Shown here in pieces: positions 44,171 to 53,900 of a stretch of 56,413 bases of DNA. A model generated the notes under the pieces. The model was given only the letters and a program-made list of their open reading frames with translations, made no database searches and was not told the origin of the DNA. This stretch comes from Verrucomicrobiaceae bacterium (GTDB lineage Bacteria > Verrucomicrobiota > Verrucomicrobiia > Verrucomicrobiales > Verrucomicrobiaceae). A program made the position numbers and the translations under genes. The stretch is taken from the NCBI GenBank assembly GCA_016795365.1, contig JAEUHN010000043.1:1-56413 (forward strand), in the 5' to 3' direction. Numbering within the stretch: position 1 is the first letter of the stretch; each line of letters starts with the position of its first letter.

Positions 44171-45253
44171 TCAGCGTTTCACAGTCCCCCGCACCATCCA
44201 CACCCCACGCTTGCCTTGGATCATCGCGCTGGTGAGGGCGATGACGTGATCGGCTTCGAGCACACAAAGGGCATTCCATTCACTGTTCGACTCCGGCGGC
44301 AGGCCGAATGGCAACGTGCGATGAGTAAAACCTCGCGCGTGCTCGTCGCCGACATACACGGCCATGCGATGCCAGCGGCGCTCGTCTTCGTTGCTCTGCA
44401 CGGCGAGCAAGGTTTCGCCGCTGGGCAAACGCGTGAGGTAAGGCGCGGCGACGTTGCACTTGTCATCGGGTGCCGTCGCGAGAGCCATCCAGCGATCCTT
44501 GGCTTCGGGATTGACGATGGTTGGACGGAAGGGCGGATGCGGGCGGTCTTGGCCGGCGATGCCGTTGTCTTCGATGGAGAAGACGAGGCGACCATCCTTC
44601 AGCAAGCACGGCACGGGCATGCCGTCGCGGCGCTTCGGGCGCAGGGAGACTTGCTTCGACGAAGACCATGTTTGTCCCGCATCGAGCGAGGTCATCATGA
44701 GGATTTCCTGCTGGCCGGGGAGTTCATGGGCGAAGAACATGCGCACCTCACCATCCGGCATCTGCACGGCAGACGGCTCCCAGCAAGCGTTGGCAAAGAC
44801 GTTGCCCCCGGTGAAGATTGGTTCACCGCGAGGCTCCCAGGTCCTGCCTCCATCCGTGCTGCGGGTGACACAGATGGTGAACTTGTGCGAGCCATTGTCG
44901 GGCACCGGGCGCTCATTCCAAAACAAGAGCACGCTGCCATCTGCGAGCGCACAAAGATCGGGGTTCGCTGCGACACCGTGAGCATAAGTCGTGACGGTGA
45001 TCGGTGCGGACCAGGACTTTGCTTCGTCGTCGCTACGGAGCACGATGACGCTCTTCTTTGACTGCGAGCACGCGAGCAACGCACCGTCGCGAAGCCGCGT
45101 CATGCGAGCATACACCCCCTGGGGCACGAGAAGGTGCTCAGTGCCCGCGTCCCACTCGATGCGCGGGAGCCCGGCTCCGAATGAAACCGATGCGACAACG
45201 AGGATGAAGAAGAACCAGAAGCCTTGCATCTTCCTTGAACGCAAGCGCTGCAT
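44171..45253 (-). CDS. Secreted sialidase-like (BNR/Asp-box) protein
   Basis: 360 residues from ATG 45253, with the signal MQRLRSRKMQGFWFFFILVV followed by ASVSFGAG; ATG 45229 is an alternative. Asp boxes of the S-x-D-x-G-x-x-W type appear as SDDEAKSW, STDGGRTW and SLDAGQTW, defining a six-bladed propeller. An Arg near the start (QGVYARMTRLRDGALL) and an acidic/His region could be the catalytic set. It may be an exo-alpha-sialidase or another Asp-box glycosidase; the specificity is not visible. The lactonase-fold gene lies 57 bp upstream on the same strand, so they are probably co-transcribed. Confidence 0.83.
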   Translation of the reverse strand: MQRLRSRKMQGFWFFFILVVASVSFGAGLPRIEWDAGTEHLLVPQGVYARMTRLRDGALLACSQSKKSVIVLRSDDEAKSWSAPITVTTYAHGVAANPDLCALADGSVLLFWNERPVPDNGSHKFTICVTRSTDGGRTWEPRGEPIFTGGNVFANACWEPSAVQMPDGEVRMFFAHELPGQQEILMMTSLDAGQTWSSSKQVSLRPKRRDGMPVPCLLKDGRLVFSIEDNGIAGQDRPHPPFRPTIVNPEAKDRWMALATAPDDKCNVAAPYLTRLPSGETLLAVQSNEDERRWHRMAVYVGDEHARGFTHRTLPFGLPPESNSEWNALCVLEADHVIALTSAMIQGKRGVWMVRGTVKR

Positions 45254-45310
45254 CAAAGTAGCTTCAATTGCCAATCCGAGCTGAAGTGGCCTGAGCCCTT
45301 CCCGTCGAAC

Positions 45311-46360
45311 CTACTTGCCCATCACCCAAGCTGGGCCTTTGCCGCAGGGGTAGGTTTTCAGCGGCGTGAGCAAACCCGTCTGCGCATCGCGACGATAGAC
45401 GATCAGCTTGTGCGACCCTTCTCCCGCTGACACGACGAAGCGATCATCCGACACGAGCGCGAAGGAGCGCGGCGTCTCTTCAGTGGGTGTTTGACCGAGC
45501 GAGGTGAGTTCGCCGGTTTGCGTGTTAATACTGAAGACTGCGAGACTATCGTGGCCTCGATTCGAGGCATACACGAAACGACCGTCGGCACTGATGTGGA
45601 TGTCAGCACACGAGCCTTTGGTGCGCCAGTCGTCGGGCACGGTGGGTATGCTTTGGCGAGACTTCAGCGTGCCCTTGTCTGCATCGTAATCGCAGAGCGT
45701 GACGCTCTTGCCCTGCTCGTTCACGAAGTAGGCCCACTTGCCGTTCGGGTGGAAGGCGAAGTGTCGCGGACCCTCGCCATCGCCACCCGCGAGATGCGGC
45801 GGTGTATTCGAGGTGAGCTGACCCGTCGTGGCATCGAAGCGGAGCTGCTCGACCTTGTTCAGCTCGCCGACGTGCGGCACGAAGGCGAACTTGTTCGCAG
45901 CATCGGTCTGAATGCTGTGGGCTTTGAGTCCCGTTGTGAGCGTGCAGACAGGTGTGCCGGTGACGCGTCCGTCTTTGATGGTCGATACGCCGACGACGCC
46001 TTCACTGTAGGACGCCGCGAGCAACCAGCGGCCCGTTTTGTCAGCATAAACGTAAGCCGCATTGAAACCCGCGTCGGCGAACGTGGGGTTCGACAGCGCG
46101 CCAGTTTTCGCATCGACGTCGAGCGTGGCGAACTGCTTGGCCGAGCGCACCGAGGCATAGAGATGCTTGCCGTCTGGGCTCATCGAAAGGCTACCGGGCG
46201 CACCGGGCAAAGCGGTCTCGCTTTGGCGCCTGAGTTCGCCAGACGACTCATCGAGCGACCACACGGTGATGCGCTTCTCGCCGCTTTCGGAGACATAGAC
46301 AATAGTCGAACCGGCGAAGGCGGTGGTGCCGAGCGTGAGGAGAGCGAGGACGAGTTTCAT
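45311..46360 (-). CDS. Secreted lactonase-fold (6-phosphogluconolactonase-like) beta-propeller
   Basis: 349 residues from ATG 46360 with signal MKLVLALLTLGTTAFAGS. Seven-bladed lactonase propeller (PF10282 type): FHPNGKWAYFVNEQGKSVTL, ISADGRFVYASNRGHDSLAV and the closing SDDRFVVSAGEGSHKL are characteristic blade sequences. Cytoplasmic relatives (Pgl) hydrolyse 6-phosphogluconolactone; the signal peptide here argues for a periplasmic sugar lactone instead. A GTG one codon upstream is possible. It is followed by the sialidase-like gene, and is divergent (192-bp gap) from the DUF1552/DUF1592 operon, so that gap holds both promoters. Confidence 0.88.
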   Translation of the reverse strand: MKLVLALLTLGTTAFAGSTIVYVSESGEKRITVWSLDESSGELRRQSETALPGAPGSLSMSPDGKHLYASVRSAKQFATLDVDAKTGALSNPTFADAGFNAAYVYADKTGRWLLAASYSEGVVGVSTIKDGRVTGTPVCTLTTGLKAHSIQTDAANKFAFVPHVGELNKVEQLRFDATTGQLTSNTPPHLAGGDGEGPRHFAFHPNGKWAYFVNEQGKSVTLCDYDADKGTLKSRQSIPTVPDDWRTKGSCADIHISADGRFVYASNRGHDSLAVFSINTQTGELTSLGQTPTEETPRSFALVSDDRFVVSAGEGSHKLIVYRRDAQTGLLTPLKTYPCGKGPAWVMGK

Positions 46361-46552
46361 CACGTGAAGGAACGTCTGGCGTAGTGAATTCGTGCATGGC
46401 GCTTATCGAAGCCGGTCGGAACGATGGAACACGCACACAAAACCCGTGGAATAGAACCTGCTTCTGGCCATGCTTGGTCACTCTTTGGCCGATGCTACGC
46501 GGCTGCAACATGCTGGCATTCGTAGCGTTGTTACAGTTCCCCAAAACACCCC

Positions 46553-47824
46553 ATGAATCGTCGTCGTTTTATTCTCCGTTCGCTCGGTGCCACACTCGCT
46601 TTGCCGGGCCTGCCTTCTCTCATGGCCAAGTCCGTGGGCGGTAACTCAGCTGTTCAACTCGCCAAAGGTGCCGGAATGGGCGCGCGACGTTTCGTGGCGA
46701 TCGGCAACCTGCTTGGCTATCAGACCAAGAGCCTGTTCCCGACCAAGACTGGCACCGAGTATGAGAAGACCACGCTGCTCGAGCCCCTGTGGGACATCCG
46801 CAAGCACATGACGGTCTATCGTGGTCTCGATCATGGCGTGCGCGGTGGGCACTTCGCAGTGCATTCGTTCCTGTCCGGTGTGCTGCATTCCGAGGCGCAA
46901 AACCGGCCCGAGGGGAATGTCACGATTGACCAGTATCTCGCAGACGAGATCGGCTTCCAGACGCGCTTCCCATCGCTCACCGTTGGCTCGGAAGGTGGCA
47001 TCCATGGTGGCTGTCAGATTGCATGGACGAAGTCGGGCGTGCGTGTGCCGCCGGTGACAAATCCAGCGGAGTTGTTTGAGAAGCTCTTCGTCACCGACTC
47101 AAAGGAACGTCAGGCGCGTCGCGAGCAGGAGAACAAGGTGCAGGCGTCCATCCTCGACTCCGTGCGCGAAGAAGCGAAGAGCCTGTCAAAGCAGGTGAAT
47201 AAAGAAGACAAGGACAAGCTCGACGAGTATCTCACGTCGGTGCGCGATGTGGAGAAGCGTCTGGAACTCCGTCAGCGCTGGACCAGCCAGCCGAAGCCCA
47301 AGGCTCCTTTCGACAAGCCCGCGAATCACAACGCGGTCGAAGACCTGCCGATGCTTTACGATTTGATCGCGCTCGCCCTTCAGACCGACAGCACGCGCAT
47401 TGCCACGCTCGAAATCGGCGGCGACTTCATGCCGCAGCATCTCGGCATCAAGAAGGACTGGCACGGCCTCTCGCATCACGGCAACGATCCCGAAGCCATC
47501 GCTGATCTCATCACGCTGGAGAAGTATCAGATCGAGCACCTTGGCAAGTTCATCGCCAAGCTCTCGAAAATGAATGACGGCGACCGCACCTTGCTCGACT
47601 CCACGACCGTCCTCTTCGGCAGCGGCATGGGCGATGGCAACACGCACAAGAACTCCGATCTGCCCATCCTCCTCGCTGGTGGTGGCTACAAGCACGGGGA
47701 ATTCCGTCAGGTGCCCGGCGAAGGCATCAACAAGGTCCGCCTCTGCAATCTCTTCGTGGACATCGCACAGAAGATGGGGGTGGAGATCGACTCCTTTGGC
47801 AACAGCACCGGACGCTTCGCGTGA
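46553..47824 (+). CDS. DUF1552 protein, paired with DUF1592-type gene
   Basis: 423 residues. The N-terminus MNRRRFILRSLGATLALPGL is a Tat-like signal. Typical features follow: the FVAIGNLLGYQTKSLFP block, TVYRGLDHGVRGGH, a Lys/Glu-rich helical middle (~180-240), and DSTTVLFGSGMGDGNTH with LPILLAGGGY near the end. It differs clearly from the other DUF1552 protein in the window and has a longer substrate-side loop. Its TGA (47822-47824) shares one base with the ATG of the next gene (TGATG), showing tight coupling to the DUF1592-type protein, which is the canonical arrangement of this pair. Confidence 0.93.
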   Translation: MNRRRFILRSLGATLALPGLPSLMAKSVGGNSAVQLAKGAGMGARRFVAIGNLLGYQTKSLFPTKTGTEYEKTTLLEPLWDIRKHMTVYRGLDHGVRGGHFAVHSFLSGVLHSEAQNRPEGNVTIDQYLADEIGFQTRFPSLTVGSEGGIHGGCQIAWTKSGVRVPPVTNPAELFEKLFVTDSKERQARREQENKVQASILDSVREEAKSLSKQVNKEDKDKLDEYLTSVRDVEKRLELRQRWTSQPKPKAPFDKPANHNAVEDLPMLYDLIALALQTDSTRIATLEIGGDFMPQHLGIKKDWHGLSHHGNDPEAIADLITLEKYQIEHLGKFIAKLSKMNDGDRTLLDSTTVLFGSGMGDGNTHKNSDLPILLAGGGYKHGEFRQVPGEGINKVRLCNLFVDIAQKMGVEIDSFGNSTGRFA

Positions 47825-50520
47825 TGCGCCTCCAGTCTCATGCTCGTCTGGTCGCTGCCACGTCAGCGATGGTTTTGGCATCGACCGTTCATGCCCAGGA
47901 CAAGCTGCCAGCACCAAAGCTCGTGCAGCAGTTCCTCGGCAAATACTGCACCGAGTGTCACGATGCCGATGTGCAGAAAGGCGATCGCAACTTCGAGGCC
48001 TTTGCTTTGCCGCTGAAGAACACCGCCGACCTCATCGACGCACGCGACATCATTGATCAGCTCACGCTGAAAGAGATGCCGCCGAAGAAAGCGGATCAGC
48101 CGACGAGTGATGAACGTCTTGCGATGATTCGTGCGCTGCGCGACGGCAGTGCGACAGCGTTCAAGAAGATGGAGAGCACCGGCTCGCGCACCGTGTTGCG
48201 CCGTCTCTCCAGCCGCGAGTATGAGAACACGCTCGCGACTTTGTTCGGTCGTCGCGTGGACACGCTCGGCCTCACCGCCGACTTCCCGAAGGAGAAAACC
48301 ACCGAGCACATGGACACCATCGGCAAGTCGCTGGTGACGTCCGGTTTCCTTGTGGATCAATACTTCCAGTCCGCCAGTCGCCTCGTCGAAGCTCGCCTGG
48401 GCAAGCCCGCGATGGAGCCGAAGCAATGGCACTTCAACAGCCACTTCGTGCAATACGAAGAACTGCAGGGCTCGCACAAGACGGTGTTCAACTACCGCTA
48501 TCTCAATCTCTACGAGCAGCCGAATACCGACACTCGCCAGGGCGGCTACGGACACATTGAGGATTTCCAGCAGGGGGTTCCCGTCGCAGGTTTGTATGAT
48601 CTCGAAGTCGAGGCGCAGGCGATGCATCGCGACACTCATTACGATCCCAAGATCTTCGGCATCGATTTCTCCGAGCCCTTCATCCTCGGCGTCGTGCCGG
48701 GCGACATCACCAAGGGCCATATCCATTACCCACAGCCGATTGAGCCCCTGCTCGCCAGCACCACGGTGCCGGACGACAAGCCCACCGTGCTCAAGTTCCG
48801 CGTCTGGCTCGAAGCCGGGCAAACCCCGCGCTTCATTTTCCCCAACGGCCCGTATGAATCGCGCGCCTCGGTCATCACGGTCAATCAGCGCTACAAGGAT
48901 GAGTTGTTCGACAAAGGTGCCAAGAATGGCGACGTGAGCCGCACTGAGCTTTTGCGAAAAGGCAAGCTCCCGCACATCCGCATCAGCGACATCAAGATCA
49001 ACGGCCCGGTCAAAGAGAACGGCGGCAGCGTGGAAGAAGTCGCCGTATTTGGCAAAGATGGCTTCAAAGCCGAGCGCGCTGTCGAGCAACTCAACGCCTT
49101 CGCCGAGAAAGCGTATCGACGTCCGCTCACCGACGCGGATCGCAAGCCGATCCGCGCGATGTATGACAAACGCATCGCCGAGAACGCATCGCCACGTCAG
49201 GCGGCACTCGATACGCTGAAGCTCATCCTTTGCTCGCCATCCTTCCTTTATCTCAGCGAGATCACCGATGAGAATGCCAAGACCCTGAAGCCCATCGACC
49301 TCGCGTCGCGCTTCTCGTATGCGCTGTGGACTGCGCCACCTGATGACGCCCTGCTCGCCTCAGCGAAGTCGGGCAAGCTCACGCAAGACGCCGAGCTGAA
49401 GAAGCAAATCGAGCGCCTCATGAATGACGACCGCATCAATGGCTTCATCAATGGCTTCCTCGATAGCTGGCTGAACCTCCGCGACCTCGGCACCCAGCCG
49501 CCGCCGCGCGAAACCAACCGCTCCTACTACGCCGAGGATCTCCCGACTTCGATGAAGACCGAGGCACGCCTCTTCTTCCGCGATCTGCTCAAGACCAACG
49601 GCAGCGTCGCCCAGTTCATCGACGCCGATCACACCTTCGTGGACAAGAAACTCGCGAAGCTCTACGACCTGCCCGAGAAGGACAAGCTGCGCCTCGCCGA
49701 TGGCTTCCAAAAAGTCAGTCTCAAGGACAACAACCATCGCGGTGGACTGCTCGGCATGGCCGCTGTGCTCACCGTCAGCGCGAACGGCGTCGAGACCTCG
49801 CCCGTCACACGAGGCGTCTGGGTGACGGAGAGTTTCCTCGGCGTCCCGCCACCACCGCCACCAGATGTCGTGCCCGCCATTGATACCGATACCACGGGCA
49901 CCAAGACGATCCGCGACCGGCTCGCGAAGCATCGCGCTGACCCCGTGTGCGCCGAGTGCCATCGGAAGATCGACCCGCTCGGCTTCAGCCTGGAGAGCTT
50001 CGATGCCGTCGGTCGCTGGCGCACGACCTACCCCAAGCCCGGCAATAATTCCTCCGTCGCCCCGAAGAACGCTGAAGCTCCCTCGCCCAAGAAGGACCAA
50101 CCTCCAGCGCCGAAGCCGAACACAGCGCCAGAGCCCAAAGACAACAAAACGCCAGAACCCAAGGCGAACAAGCCAGCCGATCCGAAGGGCGGAAAGCCTC
50201 CTGGTCCCAACGATGGCAAACCTTCGGCGCCCACCAAACCCAAGCCCTCTGCCCCCAAGGTCGATCCGTCCGGCGAACTTCCCTCCGGTGAAACGTATGC
50301 CGACTTCGCCAGCTTCAAGAAGCTCATCGGCGATACTCGCCAGGACCTCGTCACCCGCCATCTCATTCGTCAGTTCCTCACCTACAGCACCGGCCGCAAG
50401 ATGGAGTTTGCCGACACCTTCATCATTGATGACCTCCACGAGAAGGTGAAGAAGCAAGGCCTCGGCCTGCGCACCCTCATGACCGAGTGCCTCATGAGTG
50501 AGGTGTTTCGGTCGCGGTGA
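47824..50520 (+). CDS. DUF1587/1592/1588/1585 cytochrome-like protein with Pro-rich insert
   Basis: 898 residues with a signal peptide (~1-25, …MVLASTVHAQ). An N-terminal cytochrome-like domain has C42-T-E-C-H46 (KYCTECHDADVQKG). DUF1587 (~110-180, SSREYENTLATLFG), DUF1595/1592 (~370-560), DUF1588 (~590-735, with C709-A-E-C-H713 in RKIDPLGFSLESFDAVGRW) and DUF1585 (~815-898, YADFASFKKLIGDTRQ) follow in order. Between DUF1588 and DUF1585 lies an insertion of ~75 residues (742-815) made mostly of Pro, Lys, Asn and Ala in short repeats (NKTPEPKANKP…). The pair with DUF1552 suggests a secreted redox complex of unknown substrate. Its start overlaps the DUF1552 stop by one base. Confidence 0.93.
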   Translation: MRLQSHARLVAATSAMVLASTVHAQDKLPAPKLVQQFLGKYCTECHDADVQKGDRNFEAFALPLKNTADLIDARDIIDQLTLKEMPPKKADQPTSDERLAMIRALRDGSATAFKKMESTGSRTVLRRLSSREYENTLATLFGRRVDTLGLTADFPKEKTTEHMDTIGKSLVTSGFLVDQYFQSASRLVEARLGKPAMEPKQWHFNSHFVQYEELQGSHKTVFNYRYLNLYEQPNTDTRQGGYGHIEDFQQGVPVAGLYDLEVEAQAMHRDTHYDPKIFGIDFSEPFILGVVPGDITKGHIHYPQPIEPLLASTTVPDDKPTVLKFRVWLEAGQTPRFIFPNGPYESRASVITVNQRYKDELFDKGAKNGDVSRTELLRKGKLPHIRISDIKINGPVKENGGSVEEVAVFGKDGFKAERAVEQLNAFAEKAYRRPLTDADRKPIRAMYDKRIAENASPRQAALDTLKLILCSPSFLYLSEITDENAKTLKPIDLASRFSYALWTAPPDDALLASAKSGKLTQDAELKKQIERLMNDDRINGFINGFLDSWLNLRDLGTQPPPRETNRSYYAEDLPTSMKTEARLFFRDLLKTNGSVAQFIDADHTFVDKKLAKLYDLPEKDKLRLADGFQKVSLKDNNHRGGLLGMAAVLTVSANGVETSPVTRGVWVTESFLGVPPPPPPDVVPAIDTDTTGTKTIRDRLAKHRADPVCAECHRKIDPLGFSLESFDAVGRWRTTYPKPGNNSSVAPKNAEAPSPKKDQPPAPKPNTAPEPKDNKTPEPKANKPADPKGGKPPGPNDGKPSAPTKPKPSAPKVDPSGELPSGETYADFASFKKLIGDTRQDLVTRHLIRQFLTYSTGRKMEFADTFIIDDLHEKVKKQGLGLRTLMTECLMSEVFRSR

Positions 50521-50938
50521 GTGTCTCGGCCAAGCAGTTGATTGCAGGCCCGTTCGTCGCATGATCGCCGGCGCACATGGATGGCTCGTGCGACAGTTCG
50601 CCTCCATCGCGTGCCAAGCGGCGTTGCCATTATTTCCCTGCACACGGCTCTTGGATGAGCTTCCAGTGCGTGGTGTGGAAGTCACTGTCTCTGTGAAGCA
50701 GTGGCGGCTGCCGTGAGTGACGGAAGGGCGTAGTTCAGTTGAGAGCATCGAGATGGGCTGCCGCTAGCTAGACGGCGGGCAGCACAGCGCATCCTTAACG
50801 ACCACATGCAGGCAAACGAAGGGTCCCTTGACAAGGGGCTCCGTTTTTCGGTGGTGTCTGCTAGCTGACTTTTTTGATGTGCCTTTGATTTTGTTGTTAA
50901 CGCCGGGCCACGAACCGGAACATGATCGGGTGGACACT
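50521..50938. other. 418-bp intergenic region
   Basis: No gene is supported. A stem-loop can form at 50757-50783 (GCTGCC with GGCAGC around a GCCG/CGGC inner stem), without a T run. TTGACA at 50828-50833 inside CCCTTGACAAGGG could be a -35 for the next gene, but I find no good -10 at 16-18 bp. The upstream part shows only GC-driven open frames. Confidence 0.4.
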
Positions 50939-53900
50939 ATGAAAACAGCTCTCCTACTCACCCTGGCGCTCCTGGCGATTTCCTTCAGAGCTTCGGCTCA
51001 ATCTTCAGACTTCGGCCCCGCCCTCTCGTTGGATGGTGTGGATGACTATGTGTCAGTGCCTGGGTTTGGGTCTTCCATTCCGACATCGGAGATCACGGTG
51101 GAGTTCTGGGCGTATGCAGAATCAGCGGCGACGACTCGCGTGGCGTTCATCCTCAGTCCCGATCAGGGCAGCAACCGCTTTCTGGCTCAGGTCAGTCCGC
51201 AGAACCCTCTTTCGTGGGACTTTGGCAATACGGCGGCGGGTGGCCGGCTCAACGCCGCTGACAATGGCGGTGGCGGGAAGTGGGTTCACTATGCGCTGGT
51301 CTCCAGCACCTCGGGTGCGGGCTTCATGAAGATCTATGTCAATGGCGTGGAGCACGCCAGCAAGGTGGGCGGCGGCACCTTCACCCAGGGAAGCTATGAA
51401 CTCAGGATCGGGGGCATCGGTGGGTATCATTTCCAGGGAAAGCTGGATGACTTCCGCGTCTGGAACAAGGCGCGCACGCAGGCACAGATTCAGGCCAACT
51501 ATACGCGCACGCTGGTCGGCACGGAGTCGGGTCTGGTGCTGTATTACAAGTTCGATGAAGCGAGCGGCGATGCGATCAACAGCGTCACCAGTCAACCGCT
51601 GCCTGGCACCTTCACCAACGGGGCCACCCGCGCTCGCACCACGGACGTCGTCGAGAATACCAACGACAGCGGCCCCGGATCTCTGCGGCAAGCGTTGCTG
51701 GATGCCGCCGCGACTCCCGGTGCGCAGAACCTCAGCCTAGCTCCGGCGCTTAGCGGCCAGACCATCGTGCTCAGGAGCGAGATCGGGATCACTGACACGG
51801 ATGGCGTCACCATCGACGCCACTGTCCTACATGAGGGGCTCACCATTGACGGTGGCGCAGGGAACAACCGCATCTTTTATGTGAATTCTGGAAAGAAGCT
51901 CGGATTGAACGGACTCACTCTCACAGGCGGGAATGCCCCAGGCGATGCTGGCGGCGCGATTTGCAACATCTTCGGAACACTAGCGTTGACTCAATGCACG
52001 CTGTTCGGCAATTCCGCCTCCTATGGCGGCGCGATATATAGCTACACGTCATCGAACTTCACCTCCAGCAGCACTACGATCTCTCATTGCACTCTGACGA
52101 GCAACACCGCATCAGATGGCGGGGGCGGCATATTCAACTACAATGGCCGCACGACCCTGATTGGCTGCACCATCACCAGAAACACCGCGCCAGCGGGCAA
52201 CGGTAGCGGCGTCGTCAACTCGGGCTATACCATCCCTCAAACGGTGGTGCAGAACTCCATCATCGCCGGGAACGCCCAGAGCGACGTGGATTTTATCTCC
52301 GGCAGCAGCAACAGCTTCATCAGCAGCGGTCACAATCTCATTGGCACGGGCAACGGCATCGGTGATTTCGATGAGAGCGGTGACAATTCAGGCATCATCG
52401 ACCCAAAGTTGGCTCCGCTGGGAAATTATGGCGGTCATACACCCACTACGATTCCTTTTCCTGACAGTCCGGCCATTGATGGAGGCGTGGCCATCGTTGG
52501 TGTAACCACGGATCAGCGCGGCTTTCTCCGCACGGTGGGCGGCGCGCCGGACATCGGCGCGGTGGAGATTAGTGGTTTTATTGTCAGCAACACCGCCAAC
52601 GCTGGCGCGGGTTCACTGCGGCAGGCGCTCGCAGATGCGGCGGCGAACTCGGACTTTAATGATGTCTTCTTTGACGCTAACCTCAACGGCGGGACAATCT
52701 CTCTAGCCAGTGAGATCACCATCAGCGATCCTGGCGGTGTCAGTGTCGTTGCTGCCAATCTGCTCGGCGGCATCACCATCGATGACGGCAGCGGGACGAG
52801 CTACCGCCTGCTCAACATTGCAGCGGGCTCCACCGTCAGTCTCCAGGGGATCAACTTTGCCAACGGCGGGGGATTAGGCTTCGGCGGTGGTGGTGGCACG
52901 ATCCTGAACCAAGGCAGCCTGACCATGACCCAGTGCACCATCTCCGTCGGAACCGCGAACAGTGGATTCGGTGGTGGCATTTTCAACACCGGCAGCAACA
53001 GCAAACTTTCCCTCACAAACTGCACCCTCACAGGAAACTCGGCGCTGAATGGTGGGGCCATCTTCAACGACTCGGTCTGCGTGGTCACGCATTGCACTAT
53101 CACTGGGAACACTGCTACCGACGCAGGCAGCATTTACGGTGGCGGCGGCATCTACAACAACGGAGGTCAACCGGGCCTCGTCGCGCAATTGATTTTGAGT
53201 AACACGATCGTGTCTCGCAACATCGCCATTGTGGGCGCTGATATCTCCAGCCGTGGGGGTTCTGTGACCTACGCCGGTAAGAATTTGGTTCAAACAGTCG
53301 CACAGCCGGTCACACCAGCCACGATCACCGGTCTGGCTCCGATCAATCTTGCCCCCAACCTCGCTTTGCTAGGCAACTACGGCGGTCCCACCAAGACCAT
53401 GCCTCCGCTCAGCGGCAGCCCCGCCATTGATCCCTTCGGCGGAGACACCACCTCGGCGCTCGCCTTCGACCAACGCGGGCAGCCGCGACTTGCCGGCAGC
53501 CGCGTGGACATTGGGGCCGTCGAATCGCAGTCTACCGCCGAGCAGAGTTACGGCACCGTCGCCTTCGCCCTCGCCGCGCAAGATGTGTTTGAAGAGGCTG
53601 GCACAGCGAAGATCGTCATCAACCGCACGGGCGGTGCCCTCGGCAGCGCGAGCGTTCTATTTGCCACCACCCCAGGCACCGCCACCGCTGCGGATTACAC
53701 GTCCGAGAACCGGACGATCACCTTCGCACACGGCGAAACCAGCAAGACAGTGCCCGTCACCCTCACGAGTGATCTTGCTTTGAACGAACCGAACGAAACC
53801 TTCACCGCCACCGTCAGCAATCTGATTGGCCTGGCCACGCTTGGCAGCCCCGGCACCACCACCATCCGCATCGTGGATGCCTACGATTTGGCCGCCCCTA

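Noticed and set aside
49360..50748. Minus-strand open frame of 462 codons over the DUF1592-type gene
   Set aside because: No family similarity; contradicted by the conserved domains on the plus strand.
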